Virus record (IMG/VR): IMGVR_UViG_3300020156_000085
Coordinates: 1 to 21,101 of that record
Source: a virus
Strand: one strand, 5' to 3'
DNA length: 21,101 nucleotides
Shown: one piece after another, positions 4,997 through 13,566 of the stretch
How the letters are laid out: every line of letters begins with the position of its first letter
How positions within the stretch are numbered: the stretch's first letter is position 1
Notes under the pieces: generated by a model
The model's input: only the letters and a program-made list of their open reading frames with translations
Told to the model about the DNA's origin: nothing
The model's database searches: none
Translations under genes and position numbers: made by a program

Positions 4997-6174
4997 ATTG
5001 AAGCAATCCTCCTAACTGAATGGACCATTTTACCGCCAACTTCAAAGGGGATACTCCAAGATGTTTCAAGGTATTTTCCGTTTCCTATCAATCCGTCAAA
5101 ATCGATATCCAGCACGTTCAAATAATCGTGAAACGGCATAATAGCAGATTCGAATTTAACGACACCAAACACCTGAGAATCTTCAAAGGCTATTCTTTCC
5201 GCATACATGTCTAATGCCTGCTGATCGGGAATGTTATCAATCTCTACCTTTTTTAAGATGGTCCTTCCTCTTGAAATGGTAGAAGTAGGGGACGAAGGAT
5301 TACTATTGGTATAGGTTGCAACTAAAGGCTGTTTATTGCTTACTGTCCTAACTACAACCCACTTATTAGGCACGTTGTAATAATCTAATTCTTCCTCATA
5401 ACCCCCAAAAATAACGCTATGACGGTCTGTCATATACGAATAGTCAGCAGGAGCATATAAGGGACTGATATATAAATTTGCTACATAAATTCCATTGGCA
5501 TCAACGTGTAATTCCTCATATCCGGCTGACACAAGTAATTGATTTATTGCGGATAATTTTTCATCTCCTACCGCAAACTCCAAATCAGATTCTACAGCTT
5601 TTGTTGACGCTTGAATGTTATGGTTAGTTATTCCTGATCCTTCTAAAATCTCAATTACCGCGTCTCTCACGCTCGTACCATTCGGGATAAAATGACGTTC
5701 TGCAAATTTATCCTCTTGAAGTATAAGACATCCGTCATAGCACGCTACATCACGAATAAAAATCCCGTTTTCTTCCTTCCTTATTGGGGATGTGAGAAGA
5801 AACTCGCCTAAGGGAAATTCAATCCAGCCGTTTAACCCTAGCATCTGCTGGTCAAATCTTGCCGGGAAGTTAGAGCTCAAAAATGCAGTGAATGCAGGTG
5901 ACATTTTACGTTGATCTATATAAAATCGTACAAAAGGTCTAATTCTATCAGATAGAAAATCAATATCTTGATCTTCTATCATTTGAAATTTTGCTGTTCT
6001 TTTAATAGCAGCGGCTGAGTCTTGATCAACCGATCCACTCCTTATATTGGTTAAATCTTTTTTGTATACACCGTTTGCAGTCCATAATTCGTACCGGAAA
6101 TCCACTTGCCTTTTGGAACTGTGTAAAGCTCTTATGATTTCTTCAGTGGTGAAATTTTGTTGGTCTAATCGCAT
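4993..6174 (-). CDS. Tail hub protein (gp27/Tal-like)
   Basis: A 393-residue protein with the two-barrel hub layout. The N-terminus (~20-160) has an early DFRYELWTANGVYKKDL segment, a charged strand region ending in FVRFYID, and WIEFPLGEFLLTSP. The middle (~180-260) has the small helical region GTSVRDAVIEILEGSGI. The C-terminus carries DYLNVLDIDFDG and GKYLETSWSIPFEVGGKMVH strands. This matches the N-terminal hub domain of siphovirus Tal proteins and the gp27 fold that caps the tail tube. It has no C-terminal peptidoglycan hydrolase or fibre extension, unlike long Tal proteins, so wall digestion may rest with another virion protein, such as the M14 protein. Its ribosome binding site lies in a terminator-like hairpin. 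Confidence 0.78.
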   Translation of the reverse strand: MRLDQQNFTTEEIIRALHSSKRQVDFRYELWTANGVYKKDLTNIRSGSVDQDSAAAIKRTAKFQMIEDQDIDFLSDRIRPFVRFYIDQRKMSPAFTAFLSSNFPARFDQQMLGLNGWIEFPLGEFLLTSPIRKEENGIFIRDVACYDGCLILQEDKFAERHFIPNGTSVRDAVIEILEGSGITNHNIQASTKAVESDLEFAVGDEKLSAINQLLVSAGYEELHVDANGIYVANLYISPLYAPADYSYMTDRHSVIFGGYEEELDYYNVPNKWVVVRTVSNKQPLVATYTNSNPSSPTSTISRGRTILKKVEIDNIPDQQALDMYAERIAFEDSQVFGVVKFESAIMPFHDYLNVLDIDFDGLIGNGKYLETSWSIPFEVGGKMVHSVRRIASI

Positions 6175-6175
6175 T

Positions 6176-6200
6176 AAAAAAACACCTCCTTTAAGGTGCT
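6176..6200 (-). terminator. Terminator-like hairpin containing the hub gene ribosome binding site
   Basis: On the minus strand AGCACCT/AGGTGTT (7 bp with one G-U pair; 6194-6200 with 6181-6187) encloses a 6-base loop and runs into a T7 tract. The loop and right arm together contain AAAGGAGGTG, the ribosome binding site for the ATG at 6174. The stop of the upstream gene lies at its foot. It may act as attenuator, translational switch or both. Confidence 0.6.
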
Positions 6201-8499
6201 ATACATTTTCCACATAATCAATTTTAGTCAGAGATAGTGTTACTGAATAACCTCCCCAACGTTCATCAGTCACCGGATATTCTGTAAATATTCCATGTGA
6301 TAAACGCCCTCTTCCGTCTCTATAGCAACAAATTTGACCGCTATATACGATTCTATCTAAAGCTTGCTTATCCGCATCATCTAACATTAGCGTAAATTCA
6401 ATCGTATCATCTTGCATAGTTCCTACCTCAATGACAGGATATTTTCTCCCTTTAAATCGCATGATGGACGATTCAATCCCCCAATTTTTACTTCTGCCAT
6501 GACCATCTAGTTTAAATTGATACATTGTACTTGCGGGGTCATTAACCAGGTGCAATACAATGCCTCTTACACTTACAACACCTGTAACGATTTCTGAATC
6601 CGTATAAACTTCATTTGGTGCGACTGACCTTACAAAATATTCGTGTGTTATGCCATTGGCAGCTGCATAATCGTTAAAAGTACCCGGAGAGCTATCTGAT
6701 ATTTTTACCCATTCATTATCGATCTTTTTATAAATTTCATTTCTAGCGATAAATGGTTGATTACCTGTCGGATATGGATTTGTGTATGAAATGGTAATAT
6801 ATCCACTTCCACTTACAGATGTTACTTGAGCAGGTGCTGGGAATTTATAATCAGTGTTAAATGATTTCTCAGTCGTCCATGCAGACCATAAGCCTTCATT
6901 GTTTTTTACCCGAGCTTTAACTTTAAAAGTTGCTAAGTTATCTAAATATTTTTCAAGTCTAGTTGACGTAATAGTCGATTCTACTTCTCCGCTAGTCCAT
7001 ATTACGTTGTCTAACACGGTTAGAACCTCTATTTGATAGTGTGTTTGAATGTAAGAATGCTCCCATGCAACAATAGGTAATGGATCCTCAACTATGGATA
7101 GTGGTGCCGTTAATATTGGCGCTGATGGGGTATCCTTCGCAACGAATGTTACAATATCACTGTAAGGTCCAGCCATATCTACGCTGTTGTATGTCGTAAC
7201 CTGCCATTCAATCGTGCCGAGTGGGAATGTGTTGGATGGAACATCCCAGAACTGCCCCATCCCAGGTTTTTCAACGGTATTCCAAGCTTGATTCCCCTGC
7301 AATCTCCATCGCACAGTTGCTCGGCCCTGACGATTGTTTATGCTATTTTGGATGTGCCTCCATGACAATCGATTTTCCAGACTTCGATCAATAACGCCAG
7401 TGTCACTTGCTTTAAGGTTAATAGGTTTCAAAGGTGCAACATGCTTGAAAATATAGAAGTTTCCCGACTCTACCCAATCAGAATAGTTATCGTTCCATGA
7501 ATGGTCCCAAGGCGCATCGTGCTCACTGTTTTTATCAGAAACTCTCATTCTTATTTTTGCTTGGCTAGTTTCGGTAACATCAACAATGTCACTTAAATCA
7601 AATTGTGCTGTAGTTTGCTCTCCGTAATAGTTGGTAGCTAAATGTTGCCAGTCACCAGTGCCCGTATTTATTTCAATATCATATGCTAAATCAAGATAAT
7701 GGCCTTCATATAATTCGTACATTGCCAGAACAATATAATCATTTATTCCTTGGTTCTGCTGTTGTATAGCCATACCTTTCCATACACCTGTTGCTGTGTC
7801 ATATTCAACTTCGCTTGCATTTACATTTAACTCTGGATAATCGTAGCTGGTGTAAAAATAATTGTAATATTGCATTCTGCGTAATTTAACATCAGTTCTA
7901 TTGGTTAGAAACGTAATCATAAAAGGCTGATCCCTTAAAAACATGTCATCATAAGGAAATTCTATATACGCATACATTCCATCTTGTTGTAAATAACCAG
8001 AATAAGCATGTGTGCCTGGATTATTTATAATAATATTCCATTCTTTTGTAACTTGTGTACCTGTGTATACCTTGAACTGAACATCTTGCCCTAGTGTTAT
8101 GTTACTATCTAACTTAAGCCATATGCGTTTTATCCTTCCAGCGCTCCACCCGTATCCGCTCAAGTGCGGTGTAGAAAGAGCACCGATCTTATCATAAAAA
8201 CCAATTTCTTTCCCTGGTTGTAGCGATAATACACCAGCCATGACAGAGTTTGACACATAAGAGTCTAGTGTACTTTTTGATGATATATTGTTGGAGTTGT
8301 TGTGTACATTTTCGGCATTATAGCTTCCTAACAATTCCCTATTGTGCATGTACCATTGATCAATACCCTTATTCCATTTAACAGTTAGTACAGGATCTAG
8401 GTTTGTTACTTCTTGCCCTGGCATTGGCTCTAATACAATCGGTGGTAGAGGCTTACTTGATTTACCTGTAAGAAAATCAACTTCTTGAGGATATGTCAT
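6199..8499 (-). CDS. Large fibronectin-III-rich tail-tip protein in the Dit position
   Basis: A 766-residue protein placed between tape measure and hub, where a distal tail protein (Dit) is normal. Residues ~1-230 appear as an N-terminal beta region, with a likely jelly-roll part (RIKRIWLKLDSNITLGQDVQ). Residues ~250-350 form another beta domain. Three Fn3-like domains follow at about 355-455, 456-550 and 553-640, recognised by WxVxxYNS-, VKARVKNNEGLWSAW- and EYFVRSV-type strands. The last ~120 residues (PVIEVGTMQDDTIEFTLML, then SHGIFTEYPVTDERWGGYSV) look like the conserved virion-attachment end found in Dit-related and minor tail proteins. Role: probably links tube to hub and presents surface-binding domains (inference). 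It is far longer than a standard Dit (~250 residues). GGGGGTGAT precedes the ATG, two bases after the tape measure stop region. Confidence 0.7.
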   Translation of the reverse strand: MTYPQEVDFLTGKSSKPLPPIVLEPMPGQEVTNLDPVLTVKWNKGIDQWYMHNRELLGSYNAENVHNNSNNISSKSTLDSYVSNSVMAGVLSLQPGKEIGFYDKIGALSTPHLSGYGWSAGRIKRIWLKLDSNITLGQDVQFKVYTGTQVTKEWNIIINNPGTHAYSGYLQQDGMYAYIEFPYDDMFLRDQPFMITFLTNRTDVKLRRMQYYNYFYTSYDYPELNVNASEVEYDTATGVWKGMAIQQQNQGINDYIVLAMYELYEGHYLDLAYDIEINTGTGDWQHLATNYYGEQTTAQFDLSDIVDVTETSQAKIRMRVSDKNSEHDAPWDHSWNDNYSDWVESGNFYIFKHVAPLKPINLKASDTGVIDRSLENRLSWRHIQNSINNRQGRATVRWRLQGNQAWNTVEKPGMGQFWDVPSNTFPLGTIEWQVTTYNSVDMAGPYSDIVTFVAKDTPSAPILTAPLSIVEDPLPIVAWEHSYIQTHYQIEVLTVLDNVIWTSGEVESTITSTRLEKYLDNLATFKVKARVKNNEGLWSAWTTEKSFNTDYKFPAPAQVTSVSGSGYITISYTNPYPTGNQPFIARNEIYKKIDNEWVKISDSSPGTFNDYAAANGITHEYFVRSVAPNEVYTDSEIVTGVVSVRGIVLHLVNDPASTMYQFKLDGHGRSKNWGIESSIMRFKGRKYPVIEVGTMQDDTIEFTLMLDDADKQALDRIVYSGQICCYRDGRGRLSHGIFTEYPVTDERWGGYSVTLSLTKIDYVENV

Positions 8500-8503
8500 T
8501 CTA

Positions 8504-11500
8504 TCACCCCCTCGCTCTTGTAGTTTGTTTTAATTTGTTAAAGAAATCTCGTACCATGTTCCATTCCTTCATGTTGCTAGGATTAATAGTAAAGTAGACA
8601 TCGCCATAATTATTTGTTGCTCCACCTGATGTTAATGCGGTAGTGGAAGATCCTCTAAAATCAACTAATTCTCTTCCCTGTTCACCCACATAGGCCATGC
8701 CTGCTGTAAGAGTAACGCCTCCCGTTGCCATCATCGGGACATTCCATTTGCGTAAAAGAGCTTCTGTATCACCATTAGGGATAACTCTTGCACCTTTAGG
8801 TAAATGAACAAACTCCGGTCCGTTCTCTCCAACAAGTGATAGACCTCCAGGAGCATTCCTGGTTCCTGATGCAAATCCGGGAATCAATGCCTTAACAGCT
8901 GCATCCAAGCCGTTTTTAATAAAGTTAAGGATAACATTCTTTGTAACAGGCTTTTCAGCTTCTTTAGTAATTTCTTTGGCTTTCCCTTTGTCATCAACAT
9001 CGACGTCTTTCTTAACATCTTTGTCAAGTTCTTTAGTTAGCTTATCAGCTTCTTTAGTTCCATCTTTTATTTTCTGATTGACTCCTGATTGCTCTGTTTG
9101 AATGTTTTGTATTTCGCCTTTAGTTTCTTTATACTTTCCGAGCGATTGCTGAAGGTTGTCCAGCTCCTTCTGTTGCTCTGCATTTAAACCGCCTTGGGCG
9201 TTTTTAACGTTGTTTAGTTCACCAATACGTGATTGGGTTTTATTGATTGCCTCATCGAGTTGTGCAATGCCTTTTGCCCCTTCTTCATTGATGCCGACCG
9301 ATTTCAAATGGAGATTAACCAACTTGTCGTACAAAGCAGCTGTTTTATTAATCTCTTCCTCAGTTTTTTGAACGCTTTTTTGCTTTTCCGAGACTTCATC
9401 GGCAAGTTTCGCTATCTTATCATTTTGCCCACGCAGTAAATGTTCTTGTCGAGTAATCTCGTCTTGTGTCATTTGTGCTGCGGCCTCTTGACCTGCATTT
9501 AATTCGTTTTGCTTTTGAAGCTTCAGATCATCAATCGTTGCTTCGATTTGACCTCTTTCTCTAATCGCTTCATTCCGTTCTTTTTCCTTTTCGACCATCT
9601 CTGATACCGCATCGATATAGTCTCGAATATTTCCGTCCAATTGTGCCTCTGCCTTGATCCGCTGATTCTCCAACTCAAGGGAGATCATTTCTCTTAACTT
9701 TTCGTTAGCGACCCCGATAGCATCGGCATTGCTTATAATGGCATTTCCGTGTTCGGATAAAGAGGTGGTGACATCTGGGACTTTTTCAATCAATTGATCG
9801 TTTAAGCCTAACATCTCGGCCATTTCATCGTTTGTTAAGCCTGATTTTTCTTGTAATTGAGCCTGTTCATCAGTCAATGCTTGTATTTGCTCAGCTGTTC
9901 CACCTAGTTCCAATTCACTCTGAATATCCCGGAAACGAAGTAATTCATCATTTGATAACTGATTTTTTGAGGATAGCGATTCAAATTTACCTGCTAAACC
10001 TTCCAAATCTTGCTGTTGTTTAATTAATGTTTCAGTATGTTCAAGGTTTACCTCTTTGGATTTTTCCACTGCATCTTTGTAGGCAAAAAATCCTGCTGTT
10101 GCTAACCCTAATCCAGCTACCGTTAATCCGATCGGACCTGTTAGAGCCGAAATAACCGCTGCAAGACCTGTGCCAGCGCCAAGTGCTGGGAGTAGAGGTG
10201 CCACTGCGCTTGCTACTGCGCTAATACCCGTTGCCATTGTTCCGATGGCTAGAATAACCGGACCCGCAGCAGCAGAAATTCCGCCGATAGCTAACACGAC
10301 GTTTTGCCCTGCCGGTGACATATCCGCAAAAGCCCCTGTTACCTTGCTGGCAACATCTGCAACCTTTGGTAATACATTATCTGCAACATCAAGAAGGGCA
10401 TCGCCAACAGGCTGTATGTCCGTTAAAAAATCTCGCCATATTGTTTTAGCCCTAGCTCCGAAATTATTGTTTAGTGCGTCACTTGCTCTTTTTGTGGCTC
10501 CCTCCACATTATCTAGACCTTGGCTTGCTTGTAGCAGAGCATTAAAGGCTGATTCTCCAAGGTCCTCGTACTGAGTTCCAAAAAGTCCAACAGCAACCGA
10601 GTTTCTTGTTGTCTCATCTTTTGTGTTTTGGAGTGCTTTTACCACTGTTTCAAACGCTTTTTTAGCTATTTCTCCGCCTTTATTAAACTGATCGGTCATT
10701 TCCATGGCATTTAATCCAAGGGCCTCGAATGCAGCTGTACTCGTTTTAGATCCATCTTTAGTACGCAATGAAAACTCCTTCATTGCGTCCCCGACTTTAT
10801 CAAGCTGGAAAGCTCCACTTTCTGCGCCACTCTTTAGTTTGGCAAACATATCATCGGCACTGAATCCTAATTCAGAAAAATAAGTGCTATACTCAGAAAT
10901 AGTATCTAAAAATTCTCCGCTGAAATTCAGATTTTCTTGGAATCCTTTGGTTAGGTAATCCATAGCTTCAGAGGCTGTCATCCCAAACTGTTTCATTAGC
11001 ACGTTAACAGCTCTTAGTGCTTCTTGCTGATCTGCCCAGCCTCTTTTTTCAAACAGGTCTAATCCTCGTGTGACATTGGAAAGGTCCACTTTACTCAGGT
11101 CCCCAAGAACTTTACTTACCCCCGCAACTTTTACTGCGACACCTTCCATACTGTCGCCAAAGCCATCTTTCCAGAGGTTTTGCGCTGTTTGTTGCAATTT
11201 TTCGGCTGATGCTCCGGTTGTGCCTATCTCAGCCTGAATAACACCAGCTGCCGCGTCAAAATCAAGTGCAGCCTTTCCAGCCAATGTAGCAAACCCCGCT
11301 AATGGAGCAGTAATGGAGGCAGAGAGAGTGGTTCCTATCCCTTGCATTTTTTGTCCGGCATTGCTCAATGCTTCTCCCGCTTCTCCTACTCTGTTCGAAA
11401 GCTGTTTCCACTTGTCTGACTGGTCATCAATTTCAGAGTTAATGCCGTTCAATTGATTTTCAACACGGTTCATAGCAGCAACGGCAGCGTTATAGGACCT

Positions 11501-11797
11501 TGCAAGTCTTACTGTTTCAGCAGCATTCTCGCCGTTTGCTTGTGCTGATTCATCATATTGCCGCTTTAACTCTTCTACCTTGGCTTTATGCGTGTCTAAG
11601 GTTCTTGTTAAGACGTCTGCTTTCGCTCGTAAAGAATCCAAACTGCTTTCAAACTTATCAGTACCTGTAGATATCGCCTTAAACTCGGAATTTAATGCAC
11701 TGATCCTGCTATTAACGTCTTTCAATCCCTGACTAAAATTTATGCTATCTAGCGATAAACCTACTCGTATTTCACCAACATTTCCTGATCCTGTCAT
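8504..11797 (-). CDS. Tail tape measure protein
   Basis: A 1097-residue protein, the longest gene here. The start at ATG 11797 was chosen for the upstream GGAGGTGA; an in-frame GTG at 11818 has no such site and lies within the preceding gpT frame. The order is: coiled coil (~15-140), a TP901-type tape measure region (~145-460) with FDAAAGVIQAEIG and the GLFGTQYEDLGESAFNAL motif, a hydrophobic Gly/Ala stretch (~500-573) able to insert in membrane, long Gln/Glu/Lys coiled coils (~590-950), and a C-terminal segment with GGLSLVGENGPEFVHLPKGA and a second, similar VGEQGRELVDF. The protein sets tail length and is ejected with the DNA. At the commonly used ~0.15 nm per residue the tail would be about 160 nm (estimate). 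Confidence 0.95.
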   Translation of the reverse strand: MTGSGNVGEIRVGLSLDSINFSQGLKDVNSRISALNSEFKAISTGTDKFESSLDSLRAKADVLTRTLDTHKAKVEELKRQYDESAQANGENAAETVRLARSYNAAVAAMNRVENQLNGINSEIDDQSDKWKQLSNRVGEAGEALSNAGQKMQGIGTTLSASITAPLAGFATLAGKAALDFDAAAGVIQAEIGTTGASAEKLQQTAQNLWKDGFGDSMEGVAVKVAGVSKVLGDLSKVDLSNVTRGLDLFEKRGWADQQEALRAVNVLMKQFGMTASEAMDYLTKGFQENLNFSGEFLDTISEYSTYFSELGFSADDMFAKLKSGAESGAFQLDKVGDAMKEFSLRTKDGSKTSTAAFEALGLNAMEMTDQFNKGGEIAKKAFETVVKALQNTKDETTRNSVAVGLFGTQYEDLGESAFNALLQASQGLDNVEGATKRASDALNNNFGARAKTIWRDFLTDIQPVGDALLDVADNVLPKVADVASKVTGAFADMSPAGQNVVLAIGGISAAAGPVILAIGTMATGISAVASAVAPLLPALGAGTGLAAVISALTGPIGLTVAGLGLATAGFFAYKDAVEKSKEVNLEHTETLIKQQQDLEGLAGKFESLSSKNQLSNDELLRFRDIQSELELGGTAEQIQALTDEQAQLQEKSGLTNDEMAEMLGLNDQLIEKVPDVTTSLSEHGNAIISNADAIGVANEKLREMISLELENQRIKAEAQLDGNIRDYIDAVSEMVEKEKERNEAIRERGQIEATIDDLKLQKQNELNAGQEAAAQMTQDEITRQEHLLRGQNDKIAKLADEVSEKQKSVQKTEEEINKTAALYDKLVNLHLKSVGINEEGAKGIAQLDEAINKTQSRIGELNNVKNAQGGLNAEQQKELDNLQQSLGKYKETKGEIQNIQTEQSGVNQKIKDGTKEADKLTKELDKDVKKDVDVDDKGKAKEITKEAEKPVTKNVILNFIKNGLDAAVKALIPGFASGTRNAPGGLSLVGENGPEFVHLPKGARVIPNGDTEALLRKWNVPMMATGGVTLTAGMAYVGEQGRELVDFRGSSTTALTSGGATNNYGDVYFTINPSNMKEWNMVRDFFNKLKQTTRARG

Positions 11798-11808
11798 ATA
11801 TTCACCTC

Positions 11809-12257
11809 CTACAACCACGGTACTTGGTCCGCATACCTGATAGTCTCGGGCTTATTAATATCAAAAAGATAAAAAATATCAGCCTCATCGATCTGCCCGA
11901 GAGTCCATCCCTGTTTCACCATGCTGCGGTAAAAATCTTTATTGATTTTGTGCATTTCATTGAATGTTACTTTTTTTTAGTTTCGGCTGTTTCGTCTGTC
12001 GAAGGAAGGAATAACCCTTGAATGGTGGACATTACTTGGTCAAATGGAATGCCTTCGTAGAATTGCTCTAGTGTGAATTGGTTTTTGAATGCCAGGACAA
12101 CAAGTCCTACAAACTCATCTAACTCTTCTAAAGTTAAATTGTTCAGATTCTCTGCTTTTGCTTGCAGTTCAATCCATTTTCTCCACACAAGACCGGACAC
12201 AAAAGGAATTGTGAATACTTTTCTCTCGTCATTAATATATAAAGCCAATGATTTCAT
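11809..12257 (-). CDS. Tail assembly chaperone gpGT-like fusion made by -1 frameshift
   Basis: The zero-frame protein of 96 residues ends in KKK-stop. A -1 shift at the slippery site would add exactly 53 residues and end at TAG 11809-11811, giving 149 residues. The extension includes DFYRSMVKQGWTLGQIDEAD and then FYLFDINKPE, the pattern expected of the gpT part, which recruits major tail protein onto the tape measure in lambda-type assembly. The extension has no start codon with a ribosome binding site of its own and lies exactly between gpG and the tape measure. The frameshift is inferred from sequence; the family habit is well established. Confidence 0.88.
11967..12257 (-). CDS. Tail assembly chaperone gpG-like (unshifted product)
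   Basis: A 96-residue, largely helical protein directly downstream of the major tail protein, with AGGAGG before its ATG. It has the composition and length of the gpG-type chaperones of Bacillus-type siphophages (FVSGLVWRKWIELQAKAE, then LEELDEFVGLVVLAFKNQFT). Such proteins bind the tape measure and keep it soluble until the tube polymerises; they are absent from mature virions. It shares its N-terminus with the frameshifted 149-residue form. A hairpin upstream probably lowers its mRNA level relative to the major tail protein. Confidence 0.9.
   Translation of the reverse strand: MKSLALYINDERKVFTIPFVSGLVWRKWIELQAKAENLNNLTLEELDEFVGLVVLAFKNQFTLEQFYEGIPFDQVMSTIQGLFLPSTDETAETKKK
11970..11976 (-). 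other. Programmed -1 ribosomal frameshift slippery site A AAA AAG
   Basis: On the minus strand, eight A residues (11978-11971) followed by G (11970) are read AAA AAA AAG TAA in the zero frame. The heptamer A AAA AAG sits directly before the stop and is a classical -1 slippery sequence of the dnaX type. I see no strong stimulatory hairpin just downstream. Confidence 0.88.
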
Positions 12258-12275
12258 ATAAATCCTCCTAATCTA

Positions 12276-12301
12276 ATAAAAAGAGCCGCCTAAGCGACTC
12301 T
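12276..12301 (-). terminator. Terminator/attenuator after the major tail protein
   Basis: On the minus strand an 8-bp stem AGAGTCGC/GCGGCTCT (12294-12301 with 12282-12289, one G-U pair) has a 4-base loop and a TTTTATT tail. It lies in the 51-base gap between the major tail protein and chaperone genes, and would favour abundant major tail protein over the low-copy chaperone. Confidence 0.8.
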
Positions 12302-12308
12302 CGTATTC

Positions 12309-12860
12309 TTAAACAGTCGGCTTATAAACAGTTGTAAACCAGTTAGTTGCTACAGTTGTAAGGGCCGCTGGTGAATCGTGGTGCGCTCTCCATTTCCCAT
12401 CTGCACGAGAAACGAATTTCCCTGTGATGGTAGGTGTCTGGAATTCAACGCCTGATCCTTTTGTGTTACTTGTCATTGCTGGTGGCTGGAAGCGTCCTTT
12501 GAAGTAAGCATAATAACGGAAACCGCCATCCTCGAAAGGTAGACGGAATAATAAGGCTCCATAAGGGGCCACATCATTTATATTGTCCTCGATAACACCT
12601 TCTGCGTTTTTAGTAGTACCCATTAATAAATCGTACTCTGCTGGTTTTAAGTCAGTCGTATTTATCGAAATGTCTATATCGCCAAGTGCTGTAGCGACAG
12701 CAACCGCACGGTCATCACCGTATAAAGTTGTAATGGTAAAATTCGGGGTTACAGATGCTGAAATAGCTTCTGAAAGCTTTACAGGAGCCGCATATGTTCC
12801 TGCCGCCTCATCAGTAAGTTTGGCAAAATATAAATCTCGTAAACCTATTGGATATCCCAT
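12309..12860 (-). CDS. Major tail protein, phi13-type
   Basis: A 183-residue protein with the start and signature of phi13-family tail tube proteins: GLRDLYFAKLTDEAAGTYAA near the N-terminus, an early IDISINTTDLKPAEYDLLMG segment, PYGALLFRLPFEDGGFRYYA in the middle and GVEFQTPTITGKFVSR near the end. Hexameric rings of it stack around the tape measure to make the non-contractile tube. The length is normal for the family, with no extra Ig-like domain at the C-terminus. AGGAGG precedes the ATG. A terminator-like hairpin follows the gene. It sits between the tail terminator-like gene and the gpG/gpGT pair, the standard order. Confidence 0.93.
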   Translation of the reverse strand: MGYPIGLRDLYFAKLTDEAAGTYAAPVKLSEAISASVTPNFTITTLYGDDRAVAVATALGDIDISINTTDLKPAEYDLLMGTTKNAEGVIEDNINDVAPYGALLFRLPFEDGGFRYYAYFKGRFQPPAMTSNTKGSGVEFQTPTITGKFVSRADGKWRAHHDSPAALTTVATNWFTTVYKPTV

Positions 12861-12871
12861 TTTACATCCTC

Positions 12872-13195
12872 CTAATTAATAAAATTAAAACGGAACACTT
12901 TGTGAAAGATTTTAGTATCTTCCTCATAGAGTTCCGTTTCATATGTTCGGATAAATCCGATATTGATAAGTGTTTCTTTCACTTGTCGTACTAAGTCGGT
13001 ATAATCACCGACTGACCAGATATCGACTTGCACTGCATGATCAGATTTTAGTTCTTTATCGTCGCCATACAGTGCCCCGTTCACCGCAAACTCGAAAAAA
13101 GTAATGTACGTTGTAGCCTGTCCTGTGTAATGCTGGAAAGCAACAGGAACGTCTAAAGGTTGAAGCATAGAAATAATTAAAGAGTTAAGGCTCAT
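12872..13195 (-). CDS. Tail terminator / tail completion-like protein
   Basis: A 107-residue protein beginning in a 4-base ATGA overlap with the gp10-like gene. It has the alpha/beta pattern of the small DUF3168/gp17-like tail completion proteins: an N-terminal helix, PVAFQHYTGQATTYITFFEF, a charged strand SDHAVQVDIWSVGDYTDL, a helix VRQVKETLINIG and a final strand FHKVFRFNF. It would cap the tube at the neck end and help join tail to head. Assignment rests on this pattern and on its place directly before the major tail protein. Confidence 0.75.
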   Translation of the reverse strand: MSLNSLIISMLQPLDVPVAFQHYTGQATTYITFFEFAVNGALYGDDKELKSDHAVQVDIWSVGDYTDLVRQVKETLINIGFIRTYETELYEEDTKIFHKVFRFNFIN

Positions 13196-13554
13196 AGTCC
13201 CAACTCCTCTATAATTACACTTTTCATTTTTTCCTGCGCGTAATTCTTTTCGCTTTCAAAAGATCTGCCCACAACAGGATTTGCTTTCATTTTTGATGTT
13301 CCCAGCTCTTGAAATTTCATGTAAAAATGGTCTTTATGGAAGCCTACAATCCGCAGATCACCGTCAACATCGACAATGACATTATCCGCTGCGTGGTCAT
13401 CTCTGCGACTACTTCTGTTTGTTTCGGCTGCTATTTTTGATCGTAATATTTCAGCACCTTCATCTAGAGCCCGCGCCTTTGTTTCATCGACGTTTTGACT
13501 CATCTGCTGGAGCTGTCTTAATAACTGATCCATACCGTTTACTTGGACGCCCAT
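13192..13554 (-). CDS. HK97 gp10-like neck / tail completion protein
   Basis: A 120-residue protein with the family's layout: a start VNGMDQLLRQLQQM, a long helix with ALDEGAEILRSKIA, a polar loop RSSRRDDHAADNV, and the conserved HFYMKFQELGTSKMKANPV region near the C-terminus. Members of the gp10 family lie at the head-tail joining site. AAGGAGG precedes its ATG and overlaps the stop of the upstream gene. It overlaps the next gene by four bases. Confidence 0.88.
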   Translation of the reverse strand: MGVQVNGMDQLLRQLQQMSQNVDETKARALDEGAEILRSKIAAETNRSSRRDDHAADNVIVDVDGDLRIVGFHKDHFYMKFQELGTSKMKANPVVGRSFESEKNYAQEKMKSVIIEELGL

Positions 13555-13566
13555 TTTACATCCTCC

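Noticed and set aside
10170-10574. Plus-strand open frame of 134 codons
   Set aside because: It lies opposite the Gly/Ala-rich hydrophobic part of the tape measure gene, has a composition typical of an antisense shadow and no ribosome binding site.
11797-11818. Tape measure start at the upstream GTG
   Set aside because: It has no ribosome binding site and overlaps the end of the gpT frame, while ATG 11797 follows GGAGGTGA at good spacing.
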